From Cocos nucifera (Eukaryota > Streptophyta > Magnoliopsida > Arecales > Arecaceae): 64,000 nucleotides of DNA. Positions 11,601 through 24,884 of the stretch are shown piece by piece (the stretch's first letter is position 1; every line of letters begins with the position of its first letter). The position numbers were made by a program, and so were the translations under genes. Below the pieces are notes generated by a model. The model saw only the letters and a program-made list of their open reading frames with translations. It was not told the DNA's origin and did no database searches. The stretch is taken from the NCBI GenBank assembly GCA_006176705.1, contig QRFJ01000023.1, forward strand, positions 704,501 to 768,500, read 5' to 3'.

Positions 11601-14600
11601 GTTGATCTAAGCATGATGCTCAAGTGCAAAGTGCTTTTCTTGCCAAATTGTTACACCCTGAGGATCCTAAGAATTAAATGTCATAAAAATCTAGGTTTAA
11701 GCTTCATGTACTAAAGTCCTTGTGGCAGTAGTTTCTTCTCATATTTGTGATGATAGTATTTTCTTACTTTTTAGTCTATGTTTAGCGAGGAACAATCATT
11801 TTATGCATTAATTTATGGTGAATTCTTTGTTACAAGTACATGCAACTTAGATCTGAGGATGCCCTAACAGGAAGAGTGACCCCCTATTTTTGAGGGGTGA
11901 AAAAGGAGATTGAGAAAACATAGACGAAGCTATGGAAAGAAGTTGAGAAAAACTAATTGTGATCATGTAGCCTTTTTTTGGTACAATGATGATGGAGCCT
12001 TTGATAGCAAAGAATGCGAAGGAATTATTATGCCCACTCCACACAGCTGGGAGAAAGTTTATTATCTGTTTTGCTCTTTGTCAAGCACAATGAAGCCTTC
12101 TTTTCTTGATTTAGAATTTTGCAGTTGCTGTCATCTTCATTGTCCTTTTGACTTTGATTATGTAATAAAAGGAATGTGAGAATCTTAACAAAGGGCAGTT
12201 ATGTTGAGCTTTTTTAAAATAGATAAATATACCAGTTTTTTTTTAGTTTTTCTGTGATATTGCTTGGAGGAGTTCAGCTCTTAAATGTGAAAAAGCTATA
12301 TATGTGCATATTTAGAAACATAGACTGCAGTATGTTTGCTTCTAAATGCTGTGGGTTGTTCCATCTTTTGAATGAGGATCCAACTTGGCCTGAGCATGTT
12401 TGCAGCTTTGTATTGGGGGAGGTTTTGCATGTTGATTGAGGATTGAAACTGGCCATTTTGCCATAGTGAAAAATCATTTGTAGGAAGGTTTTTAGCACCT
12501 TGAATGTTGGGAATGGAGCAGGGGATTTAATGAGGTAAAACTGTGAACCAAAGGACTGTTGACAGCGCCTCAAATCTCGCATGTTTTGCTTGAAGTTGAA
12601 CTTTCATCTGGATCTCTTAATGTTTTTAGTATGCCAGCATGCTTAACTTAAAAAGCGGTAGAGAGCTATTCCGCTTCCTCCGAGCACATCCAATCATGGA
12701 CCAAGTCTTCCTTTGGTAAAAATGAAAAGAAAAAGAAAAGGGAAAAAGCAACATGCGTTGGTTTTTAATTGAAAGCATCATTTCTCTCTGAGAGAATGGA
12801 CCAAAAGGAGAGTGAAAACACCCCACTGAAACTCTCTGTTGACGTAGAATGTAGCAACAGATGCAGCTTAGTTTTCATTCTCTTTCCTTTCCATGTTATT
12901 TGTATGATTAGATATGCAATATAGCAACATGTTCTATTTAATCTGCTGCATATTATAGCAGTTCCAGAGCAGTCTTACAGCAAATAATTGGTCGTGCAGG
13001 TTTTCCGTCAGGATGGATTTTGTTCTCATTCCAATTCCTCATTTTTACGACTCAAATTTAAAGGGTGCTTTATACCAGCAGAAATAAGGAATGGGGCTGT
13101 CTCAACTGATGAAGCTTATGCTCTATACATGAAGAGAGAGAGACCTCAACCGGAAGTTGTAACTTCAAGGTGTTCAAAGTAGCTTAGAGGTTGTGATTAT
13201 GAATTCAAAGATTTTTTAGACTCGCAACGGCTTCTCTTAATTGACGTGAAACCATCGAGCAGAGTAGTCATCCCCTTGGTTTTGCTGGGACTTTTCAATC
13301 TTGTTAAGTGCTCAAAATTCTGAAATATCGACTTCTAAGTATTTTTTGAGTAAGACATCCAACTTCTAAGAATAAAAGGGCTGCTGGTTGCCCACCATCT
13401 TCCAGTTCCTGTGAAATGAATGCATCGCAGGGCAAGCAAGCTGTGCTGGAAGGGGATAACAAAGTCCTGCCAGTATTATTTTGTCCCACAAGTTTCCATT
13501 TGCTCTTTTTTATTTTCCCTACTGCTGTTCCAAAAGGTAAAATTTGTCATTGTATCGTTGTTGATATTTAATTGCTGGATGATCGTTGAATGCAGCAAAT
13601 TGGTGGCTGAGATGATATGTTATCTGTCTGGTCCATGGCATACTTTTACCTGGATTATGCTGCTGTATCCCTCAAATTAGAGGGAAAAATAAATAAAACT
13701 CACAGAAAAATTGAATTGGTACCATATCAATAACATCACAATGCACGGTAACCATTTTTGTTAGCTGTTTAGCCGTACATCATGCTCTAAGCATACACAT
13801 GTACGATAATATTCGTATGGTGTTCTGGTGCTATCAACTTCCAGCTCTGTTGGTTGCCAGTTGCCGCAGCTTTTTTGGTCTGGGTGAAGACATTCTAGTG
13901 GTTAGGCATATTTATATCGCCATAGCTGTTCAAAGATCTGGTGGCTTCTCTGTACCTATCAGCTCCTAATCTGGATTTTAGTTTTCAAAAAAATGATACA
14001 TGATTGGTACCGTTTTGTGCTGCGAGCTGAAAGATTCAAAGTGGCAAGGCTACCAATGTCAAAAAAGATCTCATAATGGTGAGAGGCAAATTGATCTGTG
14101 ACCGTTAGAACTATCCAGCTTTTCCTCTCCAATATACCACAAAATTCTTTGACTAAACGAAAGGAAGCAGGAGAATAAACATAGAAAGGTAAGGGAGCTG
14201 CTCCCTTAAATGAGGTAGAAGGAAAGAATGGTAAGCTGCATCACAACCACACAAGAATAGCGCATAAAAGCATTTATTTGACGACGGTTAGAACTTAGAA
14301 AGGTGGCATGGTCGGCAGGATAAGGCCGCCCCCACCAAAAAGGTCGTGCATTGAACTCTCTGCCACCCTCCAAATTAATGAACTCACGAGCTTCTCTGGA
14401 GCCCAAAAGGACCCCATGTTGAAGGGCAAAAAAATTTTAAAAAAAAAGCTTTAGATCGAAGTAAGACATCCTCCATTGTAAATTCTTTCCGATAACTAAA
14501 ACAGTGACATCAATGGTATCTCATCAGCCTTGGATGAACAAGAAAGCAAGAAAGTCTCGGTTCTCCAAGAAACATATCAAGAAAAATGGAAAGAAAGAAC

Positions 14601-14670
14601 AAGAAAGGATGAAATGCCAAGCTATATAAGTACGTATGAATTACCATCAGAGGAACATGGACGGAGCTCC
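8622..14670. other. Intergenic region with scattered protein-like fragments
   Basis: Mostly AT-rich sequence without a gene I can name. Short coherent frames occur at about 9740-10131, 10560-10700 (ending in ISRRMSMKQ) and 11900-12060 (containing KTNCDHVAFFWYNDDG), but they do not join into a convincing model and match no family I recognise. The window could hold a long-intron gene on the plus strand or a decayed copy of one. A 3'-UTR extension of the ISD11 transcript also cannot be excluded. Confidence 0.45.
9777..10131 (+). pseudogene. Possible decayed coding segment, family unknown
   Basis: Two neighbouring frames read as plausible soluble protein. The first, 9777-9912, contains FNELEKKLDDCIERIAYN and a basic tail. 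The second, from about 9921, contains GDIPLCDFDQENPILTKIED and ends in NKAFIS before a stop. They are in different frames, and the gap between them has GTAAGT..CAG ends but is only about 20 bp, too short for a normal plant intron, so a frameshift is more likely. Composition is unlike random intergenic DNA. I do not recognise the family. It could also be two exons of an unrecognised gene. Confidence 0.3.
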
Positions 14671-15033
14671 TCAGTTGTGAAGAGGGTTGGGCCCGGTGGG
14701 GACGAGCCGCTTGTCGACGCCGTATCTTGGATCGATCTCCTCCGCAAGTGGTGGTGGCGGTGGCTGAGGAGGGGGCACAAGTTGGCCTCGTGGGAATGGA
14801 AGGCACCAAGGAGGTGGCTGATGCCGCATGGAGAAAGAATTCTCGGAATGGTGGTGGTGGTGGCTGCGGTGGCGGCGGTTGCAGAGGTGGCCCGAGAAGG
14901 CTTTACGTGGCGACGATGCCTCCGAAAGCCGGACGCATATGGTTGCAGAGAGGAAGACAGTGATCAAGAAGATAGCCCGGAGAATGGATATGGTGTTCAT
15001 GGTGGTGGCAGAAGAGGAGGAAGAGATCTTCAT
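14671..15033 (-). CDS. CLE family signalling peptide precursor
   Basis: A single-exon frame of 120 residues starts at an ATG. The N-terminus has a hydrophobic signal peptide (ISILRAIFLITVFLSATIC, about residues 14-32, preceded by a Ser-rich stretch; a second Met at residue 12 is an alternative start). The variable region contains a His run (HRSHHHHH, about 56-63) and a Pro-rich segment. The last 12 residues are RLVPTGPNPLHN, a canonical CLE domain, preceded by DPRYGVDK as in the CLE9-CLE13 group. Known family members are secreted and trimmed to 12-13 residues; prolines 4 and 7 of the peptide are hydroxylated, and leucine-rich-repeat receptor kinases such as CLV1/BAM perceive the peptide. Nothing follows the final Asn, so the peptide sits exactly at the C-terminus. 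Which paralogue it is cannot be decided here. Confidence 0.92.
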   Translation of the reverse strand: MKISSSSSATTMNTISILRAIFLITVFLSATICVRLSEASSPRKAFSGHLCNRRHRSHHHHHSENSFSMRHQPPPWCLPFPRGQLVPPPQPPPPPLAEEIDPRYGVDKRLVPTGPNPLHN

Positions 15034-17415
15034 GGCTAGGAGTGGGAGAGCTGCAAGAAAGAGGAGGAGAAGTGGGGAAAAGGAGGAAAGAAGAAGAGAG
15101 GGAGATGGTGAGGTGTAAACGCTTAGGCAAGAAATCCATGAAGAGATAGGCTCTTAGTAAATGGCAAGAGGCCAAGTTACAAAAATGGGTGTTGTGTCCA
15201 TACGAAGGTAGCACACTTGGGTGATAGATTTGGCTGGACATTATGTTGTGGAGTGCTTATGTCCTTGATCATACGGCTCATACCATGTGTGATGATGTCA
15301 CGGGACTCATGGGATGTAGTGAGGTGGTCGTGCTTGGGGGCCTTGGCCATTATTATAATATTATGGGAAGCCGGTGCCAATTCTAGCAGGGTCAAAGGGA
15401 CCATCAGAAACTTACAAGCGTAACAGCCACTTCTAGACGTCATATCGGTCGAGCATAGGTTACGGAAGGACATAGGAACAGTAAGGTCAGAGGGGCCACT
15501 GGTATCTGAGTTTGTGAACGGATGGCCATGCAAGGCCTACTCCAGCATGAGTTACATTGTAGGATAAAGACAATATGCTTGCGTGGCACGAGCACAAACA
15601 TTTGGGGACGCAAGTTGGGTTAGGTTTCAGGCCTAGCTTGATACAATTCCAACCTTACTCGGCTTTGGGTCTATTTCCAAGAGTTTGGATCCGCTACGTT
15701 GCCACTTTTAAATTGCATAATCTTATACCATTATGGATGGCCATCACATCATTCATTTGAGAGATAGACCGCTCTCATTTATTCTAAAAACATATCTAGA
15801 TGTTTTTTAATACAATGCTCATTTCCACATTCAGATATTTTTCAATACGATACACGATGCATCATAGAGACGAAGAAAAATCATCTATTTTCAAGATGGA
15901 TGATGTGGTGGCTATTCACTATGATACCACACGTTGCAATGCAAAAATCGTGCTACAGAAGATCTTGATAGCTCTATCTAATCAATTACCAGTAGGTCCA
16001 CCTCAGGCCAGATCTCTTTGTGTCAGGTCCAAGGTATATGCTTGAAGGGCTGAATCACTGCTTCTGAACTGATTCTTTTGCATTGAAACAGCTCTGTCCA
16101 TATCCAAACCGATAAAAGTATTTATGATTACATGTATGCATGGTCACGATTGAGTGGATGGATGGGTTACATGGAAACTCTTAAGGTGGAGGGCTGGAGG
16201 ACAGGATAACAGGAGGGATGGGTGGTGAAGTCATCAAAAAATATCTCATTAACGATGAAATAACAGAATTATTTACCATGGTAACACATCCTACATCTCC
16301 ACTGGATTAGTTGGTAGATAGGATATAAAGCGAGATAAAGATTCTAAATTGAGGGACCATCAAGTGTAAGGGTAGCTATCAGGTGATCATGCTTGTACCT
16401 GATTTTGGCAGCTGGGTCTAAAATGTGGTCATCTCATGGAACTAGCGGCATCTTATGTTCTTTTCTACCTCAATCCATAAAGAAGAACCATCCAAGCTTG
16501 GTTTTCCACTTTAGCTAGTAAAAATTCTAATGGCAGAATGATGATGATGATGATGTATAATCATGCCATGTAACAGGATTTCCAGTTTAATTCGGAATAA
16601 AAATGCTAAACAGGGCATAAGATCTTAAGCCAAAAGCTTTACAAAGTAAAATAACCTAAAGATCTTACAACTACCGTGCTTTTAAAGGGTGAAATGTTGG
16701 TAAATAATTCAAGGTCACGTGATTATCTCAATAACAAGGACATTGTTCCATTGGCAGCTTCCTACAAAACTGTGAAGTCAACAACACTGCTGGATCGAGG
16801 CACCCAGTGGCTCCCGCTAACCACATCCACCAAATGAAGTCACATCGCAAGGCAGCTTCAAACTAAACTGCATCCAGTAAACGGTTCCCTTAGAATTATT
16901 CACTAATGTTGTTGGAACATTCAGCAATTTTCTCTTTGAGAAAAGATGGGGGTTTACCCAGCACCAGCACCACCACATACCCCCCCACCATGAGAGCCAC
17001 TCTGGTGTTGGCGGATTCGAACCCAGATTATGGAGGATCACAGCTTAATGCCTCCACAAAACAGGCTAGCAGTGGACGCTCATGGAATATTAACATTTTT
17101 CACAACTGTGATGCTGCACGGCAATGCCAGTTATCTACAGACTGAATTATCATTCACCAAGCTCCATTCCCATCTGCTAAGAGTACAAAATCTTAAGTGA
17201 ATTCCATACCAGACAGAAGAAAAGTGAGGTGCCTAAGTTTTGAAAACATTCCTTTTTTCTTTTTCTTTTGAAACTATCATAAACAACATAAGTGCATGCA
17301 TTGACACAACCATGACATGAAACATAACATCGCAACATTAAACAGAAACCTTGTTTAAAGGTCCTCAGGAGAAAAAAATTATGTTGCATTAGAAATAGCA
17401 GACTATCTTAAAATA
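15034..17415. other. Intergenic region between CLE and eIF6 genes
   Basis: No gene seen. Short frames on both strands lack family resemblance. The 15034-15300 part is the upstream region of the minus-strand CLE gene. A TATA box was not obvious. A short ATG-repeat microsatellite lies near 16540. Confidence 0.5.
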
Positions 17416-20400
17416 CTAAACGTAGCTGTCAATAAGTGATTTCCGCATCTCATCGACAATCGAGCTTGGTTGGGCTTCTCTCAATTTGAACACACTTTCA
17501 ACAACTGAGAGCTCGGTAGCCGTGGTGTCTGACCCACAGAAGGCGGTCCAGTCATTCACAGTAATACCAGCAGCAACGACCTCACTGCCTCTGTTCACAG
17601 TCCCTGCAACAAGAGGGACTTGAAGTAGCGTAGAAAGTTCATCAAGGTCCTCAATGGATGTGTGTGGGTGAACCTGTTTCAATATTTAGAGCTGGTGAGC
17701 AGCAGTTGATGCCTACAAGAAAATTTTCCCCCAGGATAAACAGAAGGCTGAGGTAACTCACCAAGCCTCCTCTATTTGAAAAAGCACAATAACTGCCAAC
17801 AAGAATGTTTCCAGCAATTGTCTGCCTAAATACTTCTACTCCAAGAATATCCGCAATGAGCTCTTCTGTTTCCTGAAAGTTTAGAAAAAAAAAAAGAAAA
17901 AAAGAGCAGGCATCATGACATCTGGGATGAAATCAAAATGCAGCAAATCAAAAGAAGCAAAATCAGCAATGGACTTCGCCGCTAGTTTCTAGGGCACATT
18001 AGATAAATTGGACCTTCATCATGAAACATATCTATTGAATCATTCAGGAAAACCCTCTTGGCTTCATTGTCATAAATGGTACCCTTGGAAATCTAAAATA
18101 ACACTTTGGAAAACCATCTACTGACCATATGGTCTCACATGGAGGCCGGCCACAGTATAATATACGCCTGCTGGCACTTCATTTTTCATATTTTAGGCCT
18201 CAGTCTTTTAGCTGTCATCTTTTCTTTTTATTATCTTCAAATAAAATCTTTCTCCACATATTAAGGTGAACGAGAACTTACCCTGTCGAGATCAGGATGT
18301 GTAAGAGCAACATGGTCGTTGCAAGCTATGCAATTGCCTAAAGCAGAAAGTTTTTCCTCAATACGCTGAACTACCACTTGGTCAGGTAGGCTGTTCCTCA
18401 GATGTTGAAGTTCTAGAGGGGAACAACAACAACAACAACAACAACAACCAAAAAAAAAAAAAAGCAAAAAAACATCAATCTTAGGTTAGTAATTTATTGG
18501 TAAATGAACTCAAAACTCAAAAACAGTGTTCTGTACTCTGTCCTTGATACAAAAATATGACTAAAGTTTCCCTCAGAAATTTCACAGGAACTACTTTTAA
18601 GAAGGAAAAAGCAAATCCATGAGACATGACATGAGCACACATAAGAAAAATAAATGCAAGTGCATGTTACAGCCTGAACAGACAAAATTAATTTTTTTTA
18701 TAAAGTCACCACATTTCAAAGATGTAGTAACTCATGTCACTCATGCTCATAAGTGGATTATCAAGTCTTTTGGTTCATATACATTTGCATGTGCATGAGC
18801 ACATGCGACATGATGCTTATACAGGAGGTTATTTGGATCCCAAGGACAACATTTCATGTTTAGAGGCTCATTGGGCACAACACCTCGAATGCTTCAATCA
18901 GGTCGTGAAAGTGGATGAGTCAGGCTTTCACCATAATCCATAACGACGATGGATTTTAAACTAGAGAACCGATTTTTTATTAATAAGTAACATCTTGAAA
19001 GAAAAATGAGGTCAATCACTTAAGGAGTCAAAAATATCAGCATATTGAACAAAAGAATGGTGCAGAATTTAAGGCTGTTAAAAGAGTATAGCTGTTAAAG
19101 GAGTATACAACTAAAGCAAGGAAGACATAAATTTCACTAACAATAAAGAACCCAAAAGTTACACTAATGTATCAAAAAGAGAAAAATATGTCACAACTCT
19201 CTTGCAGCAACACTCCATAAATTCTAAATCTAATGCTATCTGAATTACTTAAGAAATCAACTGAAATCAAAAGTATAACTAATGGACCCTCGGTAAACTT
19301 CATAGAACCAGTATCTTCAAATGTTGATTGATATACTTGCTTGAGTAAATGAAAACCTTTATCCAACTAACCCAATGATGTAGCTTGATTACCACCTTTA
19401 CTGAATCCGTAGCCTGTTAGACTGGAATATTGATTACATATTCCAGTCTAATTACAACCCTGAAATGGACATAATATGTCGACAAAACCCACTGCCGAAC
19501 TGTTGATTAAGCATCCCTGATTAAAAAAGTTTCAGCTCTATGTGCAAGATATTGCCCATCTAACATTATGATGTAAGGCATGATTAACACCAACCTTTGA
19601 TCAAAAGTGGATGGCAATGATCTAGCACAGCATGCCTATTTAATGGCTGAGACCCTATGGTTATACTTCAGTTCAAAGAACATGATAAAGGATGCCAAGG
19701 GAGTGAAGGTATTATATAGAAATCCGTAAGAATAACCTATTGTAGATGTCAATTTCGTTCCTTGGATGGTGCTTCTGATAGTTACTGAAGATAATGACAG
19801 ATGGCCTGACTTTACAGGCAGTAAGATCAAACAACTCCTACCCCTACATTAATCCCACCTTTTTTATTTCAATTCCACAAAAATTCCATAAAGCACATCT
19901 CTCGGTTGTTCCAATATTATATTGCATGGTACCTCCAGGCTAATGATGAATTCCATTATCTTAGTGCTTATCCTACATAATCGATGGATGATGATATTAA
20001 CGTCTTTAATAAATAGTAAATCCACCTTCATAATCTTACAGTCTAGTACTTATAACCTTGGATGGTATTTATCACTTTTATCAGAGAGACATAAGAACAA
20101 AACCCTTAGCTAATCAAAGCATATCGACTTGATAGATGATTACTGGCACAAGATAAAACTTCTGAACCGATGCCTTCTAGGATGATACCAAATTTTTAAG
20201 TCAGAGCCTCTGTTGCTGATATCCTGCAGACCCAAAAGCATAGGGTCCACAAACAATTAAAAAAATAAAAAGAAATAGCAAAATAATAATATTAAAATTA
20301 TCCACTAGGAATAAATAATGCTGGAAAGAAACTATGGGTGAAATTTTACCTTGGTCAGTGGTTGTATGTGGCAATAGAAGCCCATTCTTGTTTCCTAAAT

Positions 20401-21016
20401 AAAATAAACAATTACAGTGAGATGTTAATAGGGGCAACCTCATGCAAGCTTTCAATGAAATGGCCTAATAAGACTAACCAGCACACAGCCGCCCAATTAT
20501 TCTAGTGCCTGCTATAGAGGTCTTAACCACAGGAATAACATCAGCAAGCTCAGTTTCATATGCACTGCACTTTGCTCCACACACACACACAAAAAACAAA
20601 ACAATAAAAAGATCAGCAACTTATAAGAGCACCACAACGTTAGAAATCACCAAAAATTAAATGCGCTCAACAAATTAACCTGTAAAAATTTTCTGATCCT
20701 CCAATTGCAACCAAACAGTATGCATTTGTCAACTTCGAGAAAACCCCAACTTCACAAGAGTTCTCAAATTGAAGCCCTGAAAAGATTTATACAGCAGCTT
20801 TCTTTAATTAAAAAGCATTTCAAATACCATGATTCTCTAACGACGCTACAAATAAATCATAAGTTGTCAAAATCGTTGAGTTCTGACAATCGCAAAAGGC
20901 AGCATTCGTTATCCTCTTGACATAAACTAGACCAATTATCATATAACAGCTAACAAAACCAATAATCTGTAGCAGCTACAAGATAGCGGCATCAATGAAA
21001 ACTTACGAGTTGCCAT
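17416..21016 (-). CDS. EIF6: Eukaryotic translation initiation factor 6 (eIF6)
   Basis: Seven coding exons on the minus strand: 21016-21007, 20776-20680, 20564-20479, 20394-20350, 18412-18282, 17872-17762 and 17673-17416 (stop TAG). Every border has GT..AG and the phases join exactly. The product is 245 residues, the standard length of plant and animal eIF6. Recognisable blocks run along the whole pentein fold: MATRLQFENSCEVGVFSKLT, LVAIGGSENFYS, VKTSIAGTRIIGRL, GLLLPHTTTDQ, LRNSLPDQV, GNCIACNDHVALTHPDLDR, GVEVFRQTIAG, SYCAFSNRGGLVHP, VPLVAGTVNRGSEVVAAG and ELSVVESVFKL. Known role: it binds pre-60S and 60S subunits, is needed for 60S maturation and nuclear export, and blocks premature joining to 40S. 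The 5' UTR is split: an acceptor (TTGCAG) lies just before 21046, so a leader exon lies further upstream, probably in the GC-rich stretch at 21430-21720. Confidence 0.96.
18421..18449 (-). repeat. Trinucleotide microsatellite at the eIF6 exon 5 acceptor
   Basis: AAC repeats on the plus strand read as GTT repeats in the sense of the gene. Together with a poly-T run they make up the pyrimidine-rich tract directly upstream of the CTCTAG acceptor of exon 5. Confidence 0.9.
19417..19451. repeat. 13-bp perfect inverted repeat in an eIF6 intron
   Basis: TTAGACTGGAATA, a nine-base loop, then TATTCCAGTCTAA. It lies in the longest eIF6 intron (18413-20349). It may mark a small inverted-repeat element or be its internal hairpin. 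No target duplication was identified. Confidence 0.75.
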
Positions 21017-21046
21017 GATGGAATTGGACCAGCAAGCTCTAAACAC

Positions 21047-22498
21047 CTGCAACAAAAATATTTGATAAAAAAGCTCAAATTTTGTGTAGACTATTTTAAA
21101 ATGGTAAAAGACAAATTTAAGGATTAATAAACACACAAAAAGAGGGACGCGGGTGGAATCAATCATCAGCCATCAATCGATAGCTTTTGCTCCCAAATTT
21201 GGGTTCGCAAAAGAATCATAAATTTATCAAGAAACCGAACTAAGTGAGAAAAATATCATTGGTAAATAAAATAGCGAATTCGTGTAAAATTTTAACAGAC
21301 CAAAGCGCTACAAACTTTCAATCACAACGAAGATTTATAGTTACAACTCCTGATTCCTAATTTACCAAGATATTAATGATTCGAGTTCCCAAAAACGTTG
21401 CCAAAATCGGTGTTTTCCCGAAGAAAACTACAATCTTTGATGGAAAAGATCAATCATAAAACTCTGACCCGAGTCGAACGCGCAAGCTTCGGAGGAGCAA
21501 GGAGGATCCAAAGACCAGAAAGGGTCGCAAGAGACGCCAGCGAAGAGAGGAAGGGAGCCGGCTCGTTTCTTGGGGAACAAGGTTTTGGACAACTGGCAGG
21601 TTCTGGTTAAGGTTTTTTTCATTTGTTCCCCTCGGGGTATGAGGACCGTATGATCGGTGATGCGCAGCGAGGCAAGTGGAGAGCAGCGCCATGTCAACCA
21701 TCCGGGCCGGGTTCGGGCCAAATCCCAGACTGAACCGAACCCAACATCGAAAAAAACTTAGGCCGGCTTTTAAGTTGACAGCACAATTTTTTACACCAAC
21801 CATCCGGATATTATCCATGGTAATATAAAACCAACTATATAAATTTGTATGAAAATCTATAATTAATAAATAATAATTATAATAATAAAGATCCTCCTTG
21901 CATTGTTTAGCCTATCGGTTCCATGAGGAGTGCATTGGCTAATGGTAACTAAGGCTACGCCCATCATGCTATGTGGTCAAACGATTAATTGATGGGTGAT
22001 GAGTAGCTATATCCAGATCATGACATAGCCATTTGTAACAAAAATACATGACATAGTCATATTAGTATGGGATGCTGCCCCATAATAACATGAAGCTTAT
22101 TATATAAATTTGTAAAAAAATCTACTTTATATAAAATATAATGAAAAGGGCCCAAAATCAATCATCTACTAAATAAAGAAATAGGTGCTTGTACAAAACT
22201 TCTAAATGCAAAATTAAATGTTAAAAAATCTATTACTTTAAAAATTCATAAAATTATGGACTACAAATCCATAATCATGCAGTAAACTAAAAATTCTGCT
22301 ATAAAAGCCTTTTAGAATAAACTCCGGCTGGGATCATTTTCCATTATGAGTGATATTATTTATCTAAAAATAAGTAAATAAATTTTATATTATTTTACTT
22401 GATCAAGTATATATATTAATAAATTATTTTAATTACAAATGGCTTTTATTGAATAGTAGTAGTATAATAAAATAAATCATAAAACCAATCATGCTTTC

Positions 22499-22531
<33 letters not shown>

Positions 22532-24884
22532 AATCATACAAATTTCGTAAATATAATTTTGGGTATAATAAATAACTAGTGTCATAAATATCTACCATTT
22601 AAGCATATTATGGTTCAAAATATTATTCTTAGACTAAATGTTAGGATTACCTTATAAGCCATAATTAATAATATACATATTGGCAGGACAATATGCTAAT
22701 TACTATAATCTGCTAGTAAGAACCATATGCCAACTATTATAACTTGTTGACAAGGACTACATAATAATTACCATAATTCATCGCCAAGGATCATATATAG
22801 CCATTAGGGAGCCTTTAATCAGGTTTTTTAAATTATATTTTCTTAAATCCTATTTTCTTATAACATATTTTCTTGAACTACAAATAAATAAATATAAATT
22901 TTTGTCACAATAAAAATATAAATTTTTATAACATAACGTTCTTAATTCATAAATAGATCATCAACAATAAAACATTCATGAAACTATTATTTTACAACCA
23001 ATCATGAGGTTCATAATATTATATACTTAATTTTTAATTTTAAAAAATAATAAATTATAACTATAAAAAATATATTAAATTATATATATTAAATACTATT
23101 TATAATATTTATAAATTTTTAGTATACAAAAGTCATTGATAAGTTTAAAAATTAATAAAAAGTATCATAATTACTTACTTTTTTCATGCTGAATCGTCAA
23201 AATTCAATTAAATGAATTATCTAAACCTATTCAAAACTACTAAAATCTATAATTAATAATTTTGAAACCTAAATACATAATAAAAAAACCTAAAAGATCC
23301 AAAAGTATATTAAAATTAGACAAAACAATATAGTTTGTAACTTTTGTGTCGAGGTTGAGAAAAGACAAGATCGACCAAGTGGTGGTATTCGACAGCTTTG
23401 ATTAAGGCCAATGCATCGAGGATTAAATTAGGATACAAATAACTTAACAGGAATTTAATGATTATCAAGCCCAATGATATATGAAAAGAGGAGTAAGTCT
23501 TTGTGCACCACTTACGGTGTAGAAAAACTATATTATCCCATCTGATTGGGCCATGTAACCATTGCTTTTTAATGCATATTTAATGTCTACAGTTTTATTT
23601 TTTCATTTAAAATTTTGAATGATGAAAATATTTTTTAGTTTCTAAAAAAGTATAACATCGTATATTAATATTATGTAACTTTCTATACAGGATATCATAA
23701 TTTTCTTTCAAATATCATAAAAAAAAATATTTTCATCATTAAAAATTTCTGACATATATTTAATGCTTGCAGTTCACTTTTTTATTTAAAATTTTGAATG
23801 ATAAAAATATTTTTTTTCTAAAAAATTATGATATTCTATGTCGATATTATGATATGCTATATTCAAATTATGACTTCCTACATATGATATTATAATTTGA
23901 TCAAATAATATCATTAAAATAAAAAATTTCATCATTAAAAATTTATAAAATTTTGAAATGATAAAATTATATATTTTTTAATAATTTTTTAAAAAAATTA
24001 TGTTCAAAATATTATAATTTTAATATAGAATATCATAATATCGATATAAAATATTATAAAATTTTAATTTTTTATTCTTTAAAATTTTTAAAAAATAATA
24101 ATATTGATATAGAACATCATAAATTTTTAAATTTTTTATTATTTAAAATTTAAAAAAAAATTATAAATATTAAATATATATCAAAAAATAGTGGCAAGAT
24201 TGGAGCGACGTAGTTTTCCTGCGGTGTACAAAGAATTTCCGATGAAAAGGGTCTGGTGGGCGCCGACATGCTATGCCCGTCAACGAGCGGGCCAGAGCGC
24301 CTTGCAGAACGGAGGTCAACACACAAAGGTTTCACAAGGGAGGGAAACTTTCTGGTCCACCCTTCATCCAAGGAGAGAGAAAATAGCGGGAGAAAGAGGG
24401 TAGAGGGAGGAAGGGAGAGAGAGAGAGAGAGAGAGAGGAAGAGAGCAGAACGAAGAAGAAAAGGAAGAAGGCTGTGGCCTGGTGGCCGTCGGAGGACGGG
24501 CGACATAGGGAACGGTGGCGCAGCCGGAGGTTCGGCAGCAGGCGGCGGCGGCGACCGGTGCAAAAGAAACGCGGTTTGGTCAGAGAACAAGGCCGAACAG
24601 GGGATCTCGACCCTGGGCTCCAGCTGCTCGCCGCCTGCTGGGGCTCCGACACGAGCCTCAGTCTGTCGAGGGAAGGCAGCCGAGGAGGCTACCGGCAGCG
24701 GCCGACTCCAAACGATATAAAGAAGAAGAAGAAGAAGTAGTAGCAGAAGAAGAAGAAGAAAAGGACCGATAATCTGTGAAACGGGGGGAGGGGCTATTAC
24801 CTCGACTCCGGCAAGGTCTTCCAGAAGAAGAACAGGAACAGAGATACCAACTACGATTTCCGGCGGTGATTTGGCGATAGAGCT
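21047..24884. other. eIF6 upstream region and AT-rich intergenic DNA
   Basis: The first part (to about 21800) holds the presumed eIF6 leader intron, leader exon and promoter; it is GC-rich at 21430-21760. From 21830 to 24190 the sequence is very AT-rich, with recurring words such as ATCATAA and AAAATTT and an AT/GA microsatellite at about 22499-22531. No coding capacity is recognisable there. From 24190 to 24884 composition switches abruptly to GC-rich with a GA microsatellite (24417-24438) and GAA/CTT repeats; open frames exist but match nothing I know. Confidence 0.5.

Noticed and set aside
16906..17145. 79-codon plus-strand frame near the 3' end of eIF6
   Set aside because: It overlaps the likely eIF6 3' UTR/intergenic region and matches no family.
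19417..19451. Possible microRNA precursor
   Set aside because: The stem is only 13 bp with a nine-base loop, too short for a plant miRNA precursor, and no known miRNA sequence is present.
24150..24772. Several overlapping open frames in the GC-rich block
   Set aside because: Frames in all phases are open because of GC-rich and GA-repeat composition. None has an ATG context, splice structure or motif that singles it out.
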